A stretch of 64,000 nucleotides of DNA from Buxus sempervirens (GCA_947561395.2 OX387189.1:26288329-26352328), one strand, 5' to 3'; positions 1 to 10,850 are shown, counted from the first letter of the stretch. Notes: generated by a model not told the origin, from the letters alone. Numbers and translations: made by a program.

Positions 1-339
1 GTGAGAAAATGTCAACTAAGGCATCCTGTAGACATGACGTGCCATGATAATGCCCCCTTCCAGTAGCAAGTAGGCAAGGGTTGTGTTGAATGGGTAAGCG
101 TGAATAAAGAAGCTGATTCAAGGAATTTAATTTTGCCTAGCTACTTAGAATGTAGGAACATGTATAGGTTGGAGGCTAGAGCATTAGATGTGATGTAAAG
201 AAGTAAAATTTAATATAATGCATCTACAGGTGATTAAATGGAAGGCATGACATGATGACACGGGGTTGGTGAATTTGGACTCTGATAAACATGGAAAGAT
301 AGCAATATCAATGGTGTAGGAATAATGATAGGCAAGGAT

Positions 340-1665
340 GTGAAGGATAATTTTGTTGGTCTTAAAATAGTTAGCTATAGGTCAATGGTGCCTAAATTTG
401 TCTTAAGGTGAGATTCTTAACATTGTTATTGCCTACGAACCTGAAGCAGGAGAAGAAAACATTACAAAAAATTAATTTTGAGAAGACGGAGTTAGTTAAT
501 GGGAAGAGGACATACGTAAGTAGGGATCTAAAGATAGTGAAACATATGATAAAAGTACATGTGGGATGGAACTTTTAATTGATGAATGAGACATGTGAAA
601 CAATTCTTTAGTTTGAAATGGCTTATGATGCTGCTTTTGTGAGCACTTCCTTCCAAAGAGAATGGAACATCTGCCAAGCTTCAAAAGCGAGAAAAAACTA
701 AAATCAAATTAAAAAATAAGCTAGTAAGTTAAAAGAGACTGCAAAGTCATTGAAGGAGAAAGTCTTGCTTCACAGCATAGGTTGTTATTGATAAATGTTT
801 GTATTAGCAGGTGAAAGAGAAGAAGATATTATATATGATAAAAATAAAATAGTGGTGGAACCTAAAGGATAACCATTAGTTATTTCAAATATAAACTAAT
901 GGAGGGAGTGTGGAATTCAAAAATTATTATATGGTGAAGTTATGTAGGAACTCATTCTGGGAATAAAATGTAGTTATTAGAGAACCAAGAAAACTTTGTT
1001 GTGTTCGTAGGATTGGAGCCCCTAAATTGAAGTGGGCTTTAACTAAAATGAAAGCAAGAAAGGCCTTGGGATTATATGGTATTTTGAAGTTTGGAACTAC
1101 ATGGGAGAGACTAGTATAATGTGGTTGACCAAATTATTTGAAGGAATTTTGAGGATTGCACTTGTTATTGTGGAATCAAGCTTACGAGTTATGCTATAAA
1201 ATCCAGAATTGCTCTTGTTATTGTGGAATCAAGCTTACGAGTCATGCTATAAAATCCAGAATTGCTCTTGTTATTGTGGAATCAAGCCTATGAGTCATAC
1301 TATAAAATTATGAGAAAGAAGCTAGAAAAAAGGCCAAGAAAAATAACTTTAGTGTTAGAAAATCAGTTTAGTTTAATGCAAATCACCAATGAGGTAATAT
1401 TGTTACTTTATATAAATTAGTAGAGAAGTTTAGAGAAGAGAGACCTTCATATGGTTTTTATTGACCTAGAAAAAGCATATGATAGAGTCCCAAGGGAGAT
1501 GACAAAAAATTGTGTAAATTTTATGTGATTAACCTTAAGTCGTATAGGGAAGTTTTAGGAAAGTGTGATGGAGTAAAGTTTAAGAAGAATAATCAATGTA
1601 TTGAAAAATTAGTTTGCCTTTATAGCAAGAAGGTACCATTAAAGTGATCTTTTTACATATGAGTA
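340..1665 (+). pseudogene. Decayed LINE (non-LTR retrotransposon) endonuclease/reverse transcriptase remnant
   Basis: Fragments of a plant LINE ORF2 can be read on the + strand in shifting frames. Around 415-455 a stretch reads like the N-terminus of the endonuclease (INIVIAYEPEAGEEN, compare the family pattern V-SAYAPQ-G-EE). Around 585-660 a later endonuclease segment (MAYDAAFVSTSF) follows. Around 1035-1145 comes an RT segment (LTKMKARKALG). At 1441-1500 the strongest match is the RT motif FIDLEKAYDRVPRE. Stops and frameshifts occur throughout, so it is non-functional. The upstream boundary is unclear and may lie outside the window. The family is known to encode an endonuclease plus RT for target-primed insertion; this copy cannot. 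It may lie inside an intron of the LSD1-type gene that follows. Confidence 0.7.
1161..1310 (+). repeat. 53-bp tandem repeat, about 2.8 copies
   Basis: CTTGTTATTGTGGAATCAAG recurs at 1161, 1214 and 1267, an exact 53 bp spacing, with a few substitutions in the third copy. It lies inside the decayed LINE between the two recognisable RT segments, so it is a local duplication after the element lost function. Confidence 0.85.
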
Positions 1666-1914
1666 GGAACCTGATCTACCCTAATGGTTAGTGTTTGGTA
1701 TTTCATGAACTAGGTGAGGGTTCAGCCCAACCAACCCTGAGCCCAAACTTAATCCATTTGAATAATTTTTTTGCATATATTCCATGTAAAATTCATCTTT
1801 TTATATATAAATATTTGAATAATTAATGTTTTAGCTTTTTATAGTACAGTCAAGTCGACTTCACCCACCCCATTACTAACCCAAGAGGGTTATGAGTGGG
1901 TTTGTTATAGGCTA

Positions 1915-2127
1915 AAAACTTATAGGGGCGGGTTAAGGCTTGCTAAAACCCAACGTGGCATGCCTGGCGGCCTGTGCCTTGACGGACCTAGTGCCCAATA
2001 CCCAAGGCACGGCATGGCCTGCTAATAGGTGCTGAACCATGCCGTGCGGGGCACGCTTTAAGCGTTATGGGCCGTGACTTGCCTGTGCTGGCCTGGCCCA
2101 GCCCAACCAGCCCAATAAGCAACCCTA
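1915..2127. mobile_element. GC-rich hAT-like terminal remnant
   Basis: This GC-rich block with many GGCATGGC/GCCGTGC motifs ends in AATAAGCAACCCTA. The same composition and the terminus GATAAGCAACCCTA mark the ends of the intact hAT element at 42066-43129. Only one end is recognisable here and I could not define a TSD, so I read it as a decayed relative or solo end. The stretch from 2128 to 2565 shows nothing convincing. Confidence 0.4.
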
Positions 2128-2565
2128 CTTAGGACAATTCTTTTGTTATTTTTGTCGTTAGATTTAGTTTTGTTAATCAGATTCCAAGTTTTGAAACAAA
2201 TAGGAAAGAAGCCAGCCTAATATATATTTGATTCTGATTTACATAAAACCTTATCAAGCTCCATATATTGGAAAACTTAATTGTCATTTGGATAGTGCTT
2301 AAGCATATTATGATGATGTTGTATGAATGGTATTTTTTATTCAAATAAATATAAATAGGATAGCTCAGGCTTCTCAACTTGCTTTGCATATCGTGACAGT
2401 GAATTTTGAAAAATTGCACATAAAAGAGATATTCTGGAAAGCTTGTATGTTTTTTGCTATTATTAATTCCATCTTAGTTGTATCAGTAAGTTTTCATAAT
2501 TTTTTTCTTCTCGAATCTCCTTTTTGGATTGGTTTGGTTGAAATGTTTGTTTGTTCTATGTGAAG

Positions 2566-3883
2566 GATCTAATCAAGTCGCCTACGTGAATTGCGGTCAG
2601 TGCCATACAATGCTCATGTATCCATATGGTGCGCCATCAGTCAAGTGTGCACTGTGTCAATATACAACAAACATTGGTGTAAGTATTAATGATGCTCTTA
2701 TTCTCTCTCCTCCATCCTTTATGTGATTGACTTGATATACATTTATGGTGAAGAAGTGAGTGTGCAATGTTAAAATGACGGGAATGTTCAGTTACTTCAG
2801 TTTATTGGCCATGGTGCAATGTTTGCAAGTTCTGAAGCATGGTCATTGGTGGTGTAATCTTCGAGTCATTGTAATTGCAGTGATGCAAATCATGATCTCA
2901 ATTTATCATCGACCATTGGTGTTCATGAACCAAGCCAATGACTTGGTTCTTCACAAAGATTTGGTTTTTGTAAGGTTTGGGTCAAATTCTATGTGGCGGT
3001 GTGTGGTTAGGCCAACCTACTTGCATTCTAGTTGTGGGGTTAAAGGCATTTTGGAGCCTGGAAAGTGTGAACCTTTTGTAGTCAGTTGTGATGAAGCTTG
3101 ATTTGTTTAATGTTCAGGTTGCATCTGGTTAATCTTAGTCAATTTCAATATCACTTGTGGCCCCAACCCCGTCTATTTGAACCCAACCTCAGAAAGTTGA
3201 AAATTTCCAAATGCCATTAGTTTGGCCACTGAAAATGATGGTTCTCACTGGTAGTCAATGGGCCCATATATGATGTTTATAGCAGTTTCTCCTGATACAA
3301 GCTGATTATTTTACGGTTTGATAATAAATAAGTCATACGGTGTGCTTCTTGGTATGTTCTTGTTATTTGTTGGAGGTCAAATAGTTCACATGATGTGCCC
3401 CTTTGTCTTTGTTGGCATACACTAAAGGTGATGGTAGCTTTTTATTTGTTTTCTTTTATTTTATCTTAGATCTTTTAGTCTGCAAATTGAGGTCTGTAAG
3501 TTATGCTTAATTTTGCTTTTGCAGGGTAACGTGAGGGTGCCAATAACTATGCATAGGCCCAACGGGGCTGGCATGCCTCCATCCATGCCTTCTACTTCGA
3601 CAGTAAGTTCTGGAAAATTTCTTCACTTCGGATTTTCTGAAAGTCATAATGTTGATTCCTTGCTTCCATTGCAGTCAATGCCATATTCCCAGAGCCAAAC
3701 TGTAGTGGTGGAAAACCCAATGTCGGTGGACGAAAGTGGCAAACTGGTAATCTTCTCTGTCCTAACCAGACTAATCTGATCCATCCTGCTTTCATTTCCT
3801 CGGTGTAAAATTTATGTACTGATGAAATTCTGACTGGCTAGGTGAGCAACGTTGTTGTTGGAGTTACCACTGAGAAAAAATGA
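2566..3883 (+). CDS. LSD1: LSD1-type zinc-finger protein, C-terminal four exons (5' part not found)
   Basis: Four exons join in one open frame: 2566-2678, 3525-3602, 3675-3746 and 3842-3883, ending in TGA. The last three follow AG acceptors (TTGCAG, TTGCAG, GCTAG), and donors at 2679 and 3603 are GTAAGT. The first exon encodes one LSD1-class zinc finger with CGQC and CALC cysteine pairs around [11 protein letters not shown]. The tail carries [16 protein letters not shown] and ends [13 protein letters not shown], a hallmark of LSD1 proteins. Family members are plant-specific nuclear/cytoplasmic regulators limiting superoxide-triggered cell death and usually carry three fingers in about 145-190 residues. 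Only the last finger and tail, about 100 residues, are visible. The acceptor at 2565 (GTGAAG) is weak and chosen by frame. Upstream exons may lie beyond the window across a LINE-bearing intron, or be lost. Confidence 0.8.
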
Positions 3884-4386
3884 GAACACAAGCCAACGTC
3901 CTGCAGTAGCTCACGTTAGAAGATGGAGGCAAATATTGCCACTTCTACAGAAGCATTTGCAGTTTGGGTTTTACTGAAATTGAATATGTTCCATAGGTAT
4001 TGTATCTTTCATATTTGATATTTTTCACATTGAACCTCTGTGTGCTGCAGCCTTATATCTTCTTGTACAAACTCACTCCCAAAATACTATCCTCCAAAAT
4101 GAATTTTATTGTTTATATACATTATCATTACTATTGTTTTAGTATTGGAGTCATAATCATATTGTAAGCCCATTCATACTTTGTATTGAAGTTTTATGAT
4201 GTGTAATAAGCCCCCTTGAACCTTTTCAAGACTTTCAGCTGCAAAGAAGCTTGTTTCTTAATGGGACCCATTGGTTTCATGCCATTAATTTCCTCATCTT
4301 AATCGAAATTCAAATAGAATAAATAAAATCTTAGAAACCCAATCCAAGAGGAGATACATTCACCCATGCCCACCATTTACCCCCTG
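3884..4386. other. LSD1 3' flank, no gene seen
   Basis: This is the 3' flank and probable 3' UTR of the LSD1-type gene. It is AT-rich with no open frame worth reporting. A poly(A)-signal-like AATAAG occurs near 4205. Confidence 0.4.
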
Positions 4387-4960
4387 TTTTTTTTGGTAAA
4401 CATCCAAGCTAAGCCCTTTCATTAACAAATAACAGCATTACAAGAGCATAGGTCAGAAGCCATGGATAATACAAAGACTAAACACGAACACAGAAAAAGA
4501 GAAGATGCAGGATAACCATAACATCCATAAGCCCAAACAGTATTGCAATTCTTAACTAAATGTTAGACTTGTTGCCGAAGCCACATAAAACCACCTGAAA
4601 AACAGGGGTAAAGTCTAACGGAGGGTCCGTATAAAAACGGATTGAAAGTCCCATTAAGAGGGATAGAATCATCCTCGTCAAAGACGTGATGAGAGGTGGG
4701 AGAGTACTCGGCAAACCGGTACTCGTCCTAGAGAAGAACGGCAACATGTAGAGAGCATAGAAGATGCTACGGAAACCCGCATCATTCTTTGATAGAACCA
4801 ACCAACTAAACCAATAGAAAACAAAAAGAACGACAACATGTAGAGAGCATAGAAGATGCCACGGAAACCCGCATCATTCTTCTACAGAACCAACTAAACC
4901 AATAGAAAACGAAGACAAAAATAAATAATAGATAACTTGCTTTACTGGCAAGGAGCTGCA
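4387..4960 (-). mobile_element. 3' end of a LINE, minus strand
   Basis: The plus strand begins with a T8 run followed by GGTAAACATCC. Read on the minus strand this is a 3' UTR ending GGATGTTTACC plus poly(A), the usual form of plant L1-type 3' ends. Upstream sequence (minus sense) contains the GAAAGGGCTTAGCTTGGATG stretch typical of such tails. No coding sequence remains. The 5' (right-hand) limit is approximate. The TACC-poly(A) end also appears in several micro-insertions in the window. Confidence 0.5.
4741..4912. repeat. 92-bp tandem duplication
   Basis: CAACATGTAGAGAGCATAGA recurs at 4742 and 4834, a 92 bp spacing, and similarity continues through CGGAAACCCGCATCATTCTT and CCAATAGAAAAC. 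Copies differ by a few substitutions and a small indel. It lies within the LINE 3' UTR remnant. Confidence 0.8.
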
Positions 4961-6543
4961 ACATTGCAAACCACCATTTACCCCACTTGAAGAACTTGAC
5001 TGTATAAAGTTGAATGTCAGTGGCTTAAGTTGAGAAACAATGCATTACGTAACTTCTTTCAACAGCTTTAAATGCTAGGTCATCAACAAGAGATGCATTA
5101 GGATGCTCCGCCCCGTTTTAGCTTTAGCTTCCCAACAGTCACTTTGGAAATTACATTAACTTCAAATTCCCCCATCAATAATACCACCAGCTAATCTACC
5201 ACCTCAATTGACTCTTGTTCACAAGATGTAGGGTATCTCAGTTTCGTGGAGTTGTTTCAAGAGAGGTGCATAATTCATGTAGGAATACAGAGTTTAAACG
5301 CTAGTAGATATATTGCCTCTTTTACTACCCACACACAACAACTGCTACCAATGTTTAGATTTTGAAAAACTAGATTTTCAATGCTGAATTTCAGAATCCA
5401 AAATCTTGTTTGGATTCTTTAGATTTTAGCTTCTTTGTCTTTAAGTGAAACCCATAACCATGAATAGCTCCTTAAAACCTGGGTTTTATTCTTTTAACAG
5501 TATATAGAAATCCATAAAAGTGGATTATGGTTTTTATCAGATTTTAACATCTGATTTGAAAATCCAACTTTCAAAAACCCTACAAAAAAGATTGTGTTAA
5601 AGCGATGGAAGAATTGGGTAACTCAATTTTCTGATCACCATGACCTCCCAATATCTCTGAATGTATGAAATGATCGCACGGTGCAATTGCAAAGGATGTT
5701 TTATAGAGGATCACAGAGCTTCAAGCTCAACGGGAATCTTCTTTAACTGTATCATATTTGGTCTTTAACTGTATCATATTTGGTTTTAAGACAAATTAAT
5801 AACTGTCAAACTCTTAAGAATCCCTTCGCTTTGATGTCAAACGCATGTGGAACCCAATATGTGCATTTCAATGATAATAGAGAAATAAAAACTCAATTTT
5901 CTTATTCTAATTTATACTATTAGGGGGCTGCACGAGTGTAGCGTAGAAAACGTGGGCCCATTTAGATAAACAGCTCGAGGTAGTTACAATATGTTTAAAA
6001 TAGTGGGGGATTATTTTGTTTGGAGAAGACAATGTTTGGAAAAAGAAAAAGGAGCGAGGGAATATTCTTATCTCTTCTCTTTATTAATAGTATAGATTAT
6101 TATTAAGTGAACTCTTAGGAATATTACCAAGATTCTAGCTTACGTTTTTAGTTAGTAAGATTTCAGAATTTTCATAAGACTCCTATATCTTGTAAAAAAC
6201 CACTAGCCATCCACCTTTTTATGGATTCTAATATATGGCAACTAACTACCTGATAAATTCTATCTCACATAATACAACTTAGCCAAAGAAATACTCCTAG
6301 TAGGAACTAGGAACCATGGGGTTTAGGGATGGCAAGAGTGCTGTGCCGGTTTTGGTAAACCCGAACCTACCCATAAAAGGGATTAGGGAATACCAAACCT
6401 GGACGAGCCCCTCTCGGCTTTGTAATGGAGAGGGTCGGATTTGACCCGCTTGTATTAAATATGCCAAAAAAAAAAAAGTTTTTTAAATATAATTTACCAA
6501 TTAGGAATACATTTCTTCACTAACTATGTATTTTTATATATGA
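4961..6543. other. Intergenic, no gene seen
   Basis: Low-complexity AT-rich intergenic DNA. A short direct repeat (CTTTAACTGTATCATATTTGG at about 5742 and 5761) and a GC-richer patch from about 6325 to 6450 beginning TTAGGGATGGCAAGAG, which resembles a decayed hAT end, are the only structured elements. No coding potential is convincing. Confidence 0.4.
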
Positions 6544-6720
6544 CTAGAAATTGTGAATGTGCATTGCACATTGACAATGATATCATCCTTATGGAATTTT
6601 TTGGCAATTGATTGTTAATATTAAATCAAAAATATTTTTATATTTTGCATTATCTAAATAATCATAAGGTGTCTTATATTATTATAAAATCATAGAATGC
6701 ATATTTGATTTGATTTTTAT
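6544..6720 (-). mobile_element. Helitron 3' terminus (minus strand)
   Basis: Read on the minus strand the sequence ends CTAG followed by a host T. Twelve nt inside is a perfect 7-bp stem with a 3-nt loop (AATGTGC-ATT-GCACATT, plus 6556-6572). CTRR plus a short subterminal hairpin is the Helitron 3' signature. Related ends occur at 23522 and 43764 in the same orientation. The 5' end of this copy was not located, so the right-hand limit is arbitrary; no Rep/helicase coding is present. Confidence 0.55.
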
Positions 6721-7312
6721 TATGAAGTTATTAAGTATTTTTATTTCTTGAATTATTTTAAAAATTATAATGTATCTTATATTCTTATAAAGTCATAGAT
6801 TAAGATTAAACTCTTTCTATAAGATTATACTTCTACTTTATAATTTTGAATAAATTTTTTTTATGTAACTTCATATTGAAATTTTATTTAATTCATACTC
6901 ATTTTTATTCTTGTTGATTCATTCCACTAAATTGGGACTTCAAATAGGGTAGGCACTTTTGAGATAGAAATTCTAAGGAACTATGTTTTAGGCATGTGAA
7001 AATATAAAATATTAAATTACTTCATGTTTTTGTTAATAGTTAGTTATTTAAGGTATTTTTTTTAATTAATATAAAAAATAATTTTTTAACAATAATTCTT
7101 ATTTTAAACACTTCCCCATTTATATTATAATGTATTATGTTATGCTAAGATAATACAATATAATATGATATAAAACATCATCAATATGATTCCATTACAA
7201 TTATATTATATATTGTCGGTAGATAGTAACCGTAATATTATATTATGGGTAGATAATAACCCAAATCTATAACAAAGACACGTCTTTTTTCTATAAAATT
7301 TAAGAACATATT
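6721..7312. repeat. Direct repeat, left copy (~590 bp)
   Basis: This block is repeated nearly word for word at 8096-8690, offset 1375 bp. Shared landmarks include ATGAAGTTATTAAGTATTTT at the start, TAAATTGGGACTT, and CACGTCTTTTTT near the end. The pair could be LTR-like (a TG...CA pair can be drawn from TGAAG to GAACA or GGACA) or a segmental duplication. No primer-binding site follows the left copy, so I do not call LTRs. Confidence 0.8.
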
Positions 7313-7644
7313 TGTGACATCCTGGCTGTCTGAGTAGGCGGGTGAATGGGTAATCTCACTTGGCGAGCTATTAGGTGAGGATGTGCATATGGTTGGGATC
7401 CCACAACGCTCGGGGATGCTATAAGTAGTCTTGTGATCCCTTACAAAGCAAGAGGCCTTTTAAGGTATAACACGGGACTAAATCCCCTTGGAACCCTCAA
7501 GTTAATCGTACTCAGGTGAGAGCAGTGCTAGGATGGGTGACCACTGGAAAGTTTTCTCGTGTTATCCCTTGAGAACAAATCCGTGAGGGTCCATTGGGAC
7601 AAGAGCGGACAATATCTTGCTGAGTATGGGTCCGAGACGTTACA
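7313..7644 (+). mobile_element. Cassandra-like TRIM LTR (solo or fragment)
   Basis: The segment starts TGTGACATCC and ends GACGTTACA, giving TG...CA ends over 332 bp, the usual size of Cassandra LTRs. It holds the 5S rRNA-like block at 7462-7569 that defines Cassandra. No second LTR, clear TSD or primer-binding site is visible, and the right flank does not match the continuation of the surrounding repeat, so the boundaries are provisional. Confidence 0.6.
7462..7569 (+). other. 5S rRNA-derived segment within the LTR (not a functional 5S gene)
   Basis: The block keeps plant 5S rRNA landmarks in order: CAAGTTAATCGTACTCAGG (compare AAGTTAAGCGTGCTTGGG), GCTAGGATGGGTGACC with the intact C-box at 7531-7542, and CTCGTGTTATCCC. 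Many other positions are diverged. In Cassandra elements this region carries pol III promoter motifs; whether it is active here is unknown. Confidence 0.7.
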
Positions 7645-7954
7645 AAAACCCTAGAAAATCCATGAGAAAATGAAAACCCTAGGTAGATTAGAACTAATAA
7701 GTAATGAATCTGTAAATGTTTATCTTTAAATCGTGGTTGAATGGTAGTCTTGAGCTCCAAAAAGTTGGACAAAACACAGGCGCAAGAGAGAGCTTGAGCG
7801 TGGGGTTTGTATTTGGAAATAAAGAAAGTTAAATAAAAGGGAAGATTCGGGTTTTAAAAGAGAACAGAGCACGGTCGCTTGAGCGCCCATGAGCGCTATT
7901 TCGAGAGTCCGACTATATATATATAAAAAAAAATTAAACCAGAAATAAACAAAA

Positions 7955-7955
<1 letters not shown>
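7645..7955. other. Spacer between LTR-like block and AT microsatellite
   Basis: No gene is seen. A short GC-richer patch near 7870-7910 repeats GAGCGC motifs as found in some plant LTRs, and may be part of a larger retroelement fragment. Confidence 0.3.

Positions 7956-8036
<81 letters not shown>
7956..8036. repeat. (AT)n microsatellite, about 40 units
   Basis: An uninterrupted AT dinucleotide run of about 80 bp. Confidence 0.95.
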
Positions 8037-8038
<2 letters not shown>

Positions 8039-8095
8039 CCATATAGAAGTAAGCATGAAAATAAAATATTAAGATTATATTCTTATATTCTTATA

Positions 8096-8690
8096 TATGA
8101 AGTTATTAAGTATTTTTATTTCTTGAATTATTTTAAAAATTATAATGTATCTTATATTCTTATAAAGTCATAGATTAAGATTATACTCTTTCTATAAGAT
8201 TATACTTCTCCTTTATAATTTTGAATATTTTTTTATGTAACTTCATATTGAAATTTTATTTAATTCATACTCATTTTTATTCTTGCGGATTCATTCCACT
8301 AAATTGGGACTTAAAATAGGGTAGGCACTTTTGAGATAGAAATTCTAAGGAATTATGTTTTAGGCATGTGAAAATATAAAATATTAAATTACTTCATGTT
8401 TTTGTTAATAGTTAGTTCTTTAAGGTGTTTTTTTCTAATTAATATAAAAAATTTATTTTTTAACAATAATTCTTATTTTAAACACTTCCCCATTTATATT
8501 ATAATGTATTATGTTATGCTAAGATAATGCAACATAATATGATATTAAATACCATTAATATGATTCTATTACAATTATATTATATATTGTGGGTAGATAG
8601 TAACCGTAATATTATATTATGGGTAGATAATAACCCGAATCTATAACAAAGACACGTCTTTTTTTAATAAAATTTGAGGACATATTCTAC
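8096..8690. repeat. Direct repeat, right copy (~590 bp)
   Basis: Second copy of the block at 6721-7312 with scattered substitutions and small indels. It ends near GGACATATTC, where the left copy instead runs into the Cassandra-like LTR. Confidence 0.8.
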
Positions 8691-10130
8691 CAATATTTTA
8701 ACATGGACTTTATGTAAATTTGAGCTATTAATCTTTTAACTTTAACTCTAATTTTTTTATATTAATAAAATTATATAAGCTCCTAATACAACTCAAATGA
8801 TTATAATTATTTTTCATGTACTTTCAAAAGTTATTTTAAGCCCCTATTTATGTATATATAATTTGGAAATAAACATATATTATTGTTTATTTATTTTTCA
8901 TTATAGACATATTGAAAACATGATGAATTTTATAAAAATATTATTTTAGTTAATAATAAAAGTATTTGTTTTCATCGTAGTTGGATGAAAGAACTGAATT
9001 TAATAAATATGTTGCTTTAATTAGAAAATAAATGCGTTTTATAGTTTTTTTTTGTTTGCATCATATATTTAAAAGCAATCATAATATAAGAGAACTCTAG
9101 AGAGAACATTTGAAAATTTTATTGGAAATACTGAGTATTTCTTCTAATGAGATTTATTGTTCCCAAATTAAAGTTTAATATGTTAATATCTGCGCAATAA
9201 CTATAAATATTCATTTCAGTTAAACATTAACTCAATGAAGTTGAATAAAATGCAACATATTACATAGCTTAATAATAATCAAGAAAGAAAATGAACTTGC
9301 TCGGAAAATAACAGCCTTTAAATCATTAGATAGAATACTATGCTGAGGTAACAAATACTTTTATAAAATATTACGTCATTCTATAATTTTTTATTTTGCC
9401 ATTTTAAAAAAAGAATCCTATGATTTAACTTGTAGTATGGCAAATAAGTTATTATTCTACCTTATTATTTTATATAAGAAAATTATTTGTAAAAGTAAAA
9501 TAAATAAAATTTCATTTAGAATTCACTTTTACATATTAATATAATTATCTATACTATTTTTTCTACATAAATATTCTTATATTATAATTGACAAACAATT
9601 TTTTTTACATATAGTCATTCATAAATAATAATTATATATGTAGTAGCCAATATATATTTATATTAAAATACAATTAAGAAGAAATTTAATGATCAATTAA
9701 AATCCGATATATTGAAAAATAATATTATATATATTTTTAAAAATCTAATCACAACATTAATTAGATAAAGATTTTTTATTATAGTATGATTCTCTTTTTT
9801 TTTAGTCCATAATTAACGTGGGAGTCAAGATAAATATTTTTTTTCTTACAATGAAATTAATAAAAATAAAATATTTAGATAGAATTCTAGAAAAGTAACG
9901 AAATATTATTATTAATTGAAAAATATAAGATAAGAGCAAATGATCCTATTTATTTTTTCTTTTACTCTAAAAGAGAAATATCACTTTTATATAAATAGTG
10001 TAAAATAAAAACATTATAAATAATTCCAGATTTGGTAACTAAATTTTTTTTTCTTTAAGGATCAATAATATAGGACTCTAAAAGGGCCAAATGATTTCCC
10101 ATAAAAAAAGGATAATAGGCTATTATCATT
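8691..10130. other. AT-rich DNA, no gene seen
   Basis: Very AT-rich sequence without a credible reading frame. Parts resemble the Helitron-family DNA near 43800-44900 (runs such as AAAGTAACGAAATATTATTATT and TATAAGATAAGAGCAAAT), so it is probably decayed transposon sequence. No terminus is recognisable. Confidence 0.35.
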
Positions 10131-10585
10131 TGTAGACACCCCAAAATTGCACAATTTTTGATAAATCTTGAAGGAGAGAAATATTTTATTGGAATTTCCA
10201 ATTCTTTGCATTGGGTTTGAGATACTTAACCCATTTGAATCCAAAATGGAAAAGGAAAATGCCCGAATTCAATCTTTTGTGCAAAGTCAAGCTTTTTCCG
10301 GTTGAATTTTGTTGACTTTTGACCCCAGAAAATGAAATATTTTTTAAAGCCAGATTTCAAGATAATTTTTCCCGGTAATCAGGTTTTTAGCCATGTTATT
10401 GCATAAAAGAATTTTTTGAGATTTTAAATCTTGGCGAATACCTTGGTTTTAACATATTGAACCTTTTTTCCAGACCTGAAAAATCAGAATTTTGCCTAGA
10501 ACTGGAAAGTTGACTTTTTATTCACTTGGAATTTGGGTCTGGAACTATTTTTAATGGATTCAAATTGGGGGGGGGGGGGTGTTTG

Positions 10586-10667
10586 CTTATTTACATGTAA
10601 TATCTTAAGTAAATGGAGATTAAAAAATACGAGGACATTTACTTAAACGATATTACATGTAAATAAG
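10586..10667. repeat. 30-bp inverted repeat with 20-nt loop in LTR copy A
   Basis: The left arm 10586-10615 (CTTATTTACATGTAATATCT to AAATG) pairs with 10636-10667; the only break is a 2-nt insertion in the right arm. The same structure is in copy D at 47549-47630 but not in copies B or C. Confidence 0.9.
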
Positions 10668-10705
10668 TATTGCCTGTGTTAAAATTTGAAAAAAAGGCTT
10701 TTTTC

Positions 10706-10850
10706 CTTGTATCCGGCAACTCAGGCCGGATACAAGTGTCCTTCTTTGTATCTGGTGGAAAATGCCGGATACAAGTAGACCTCAGTGTATCCGGCATCAT
10801 AGTCCGGATACATTTAGGTACTTGTGTATCCGGCCTGACATGCCGGATAC
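10706..10850. repeat. Tandem array of four inverted repeats with 7-nt centres (copy A)
   Basis: Four units follow each other at a 39-40 bp spacing. Unit 1 is CTTGTATCCGGC, 7 nt (AACTCAG), GCCGGATACAAG, a perfect 12-bp inverted repeat. Units 2 to 4 start near 10746, 10785 and 10824, each with a 7-nt centre and 9-11 bp arms with at most a few mismatches. The array ends 167 bp before the TATA box. It could be an enhancer of palindromic protein-binding sites or a DNA/RNA stem-loop array. Confidence 0.9.

Noticed and set aside
2327..2563. 78-residue frame upstream of the LSD1 exons
   Set aside because: Starts in AT-rich DNA, has no cysteine pairs of an LSD1 finger, and is probably intron; only a faint resemblance to the finger 2 end was seen.
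7462..7569. Functional 5S rRNA gene
   Set aside because: Too diverged over most of its length and embedded in a TG...CA LTR-like unit; better read as the 5S-derived part of Cassandra.
10706..10850. CRISPR-like array of spaced palindromic repeats
   Set aside because: The regular hairpins recall a CRISPR, but this is plant nuclear DNA, the repeats are inside LTRs, the centres are only 7 nt and no cas genes exist.
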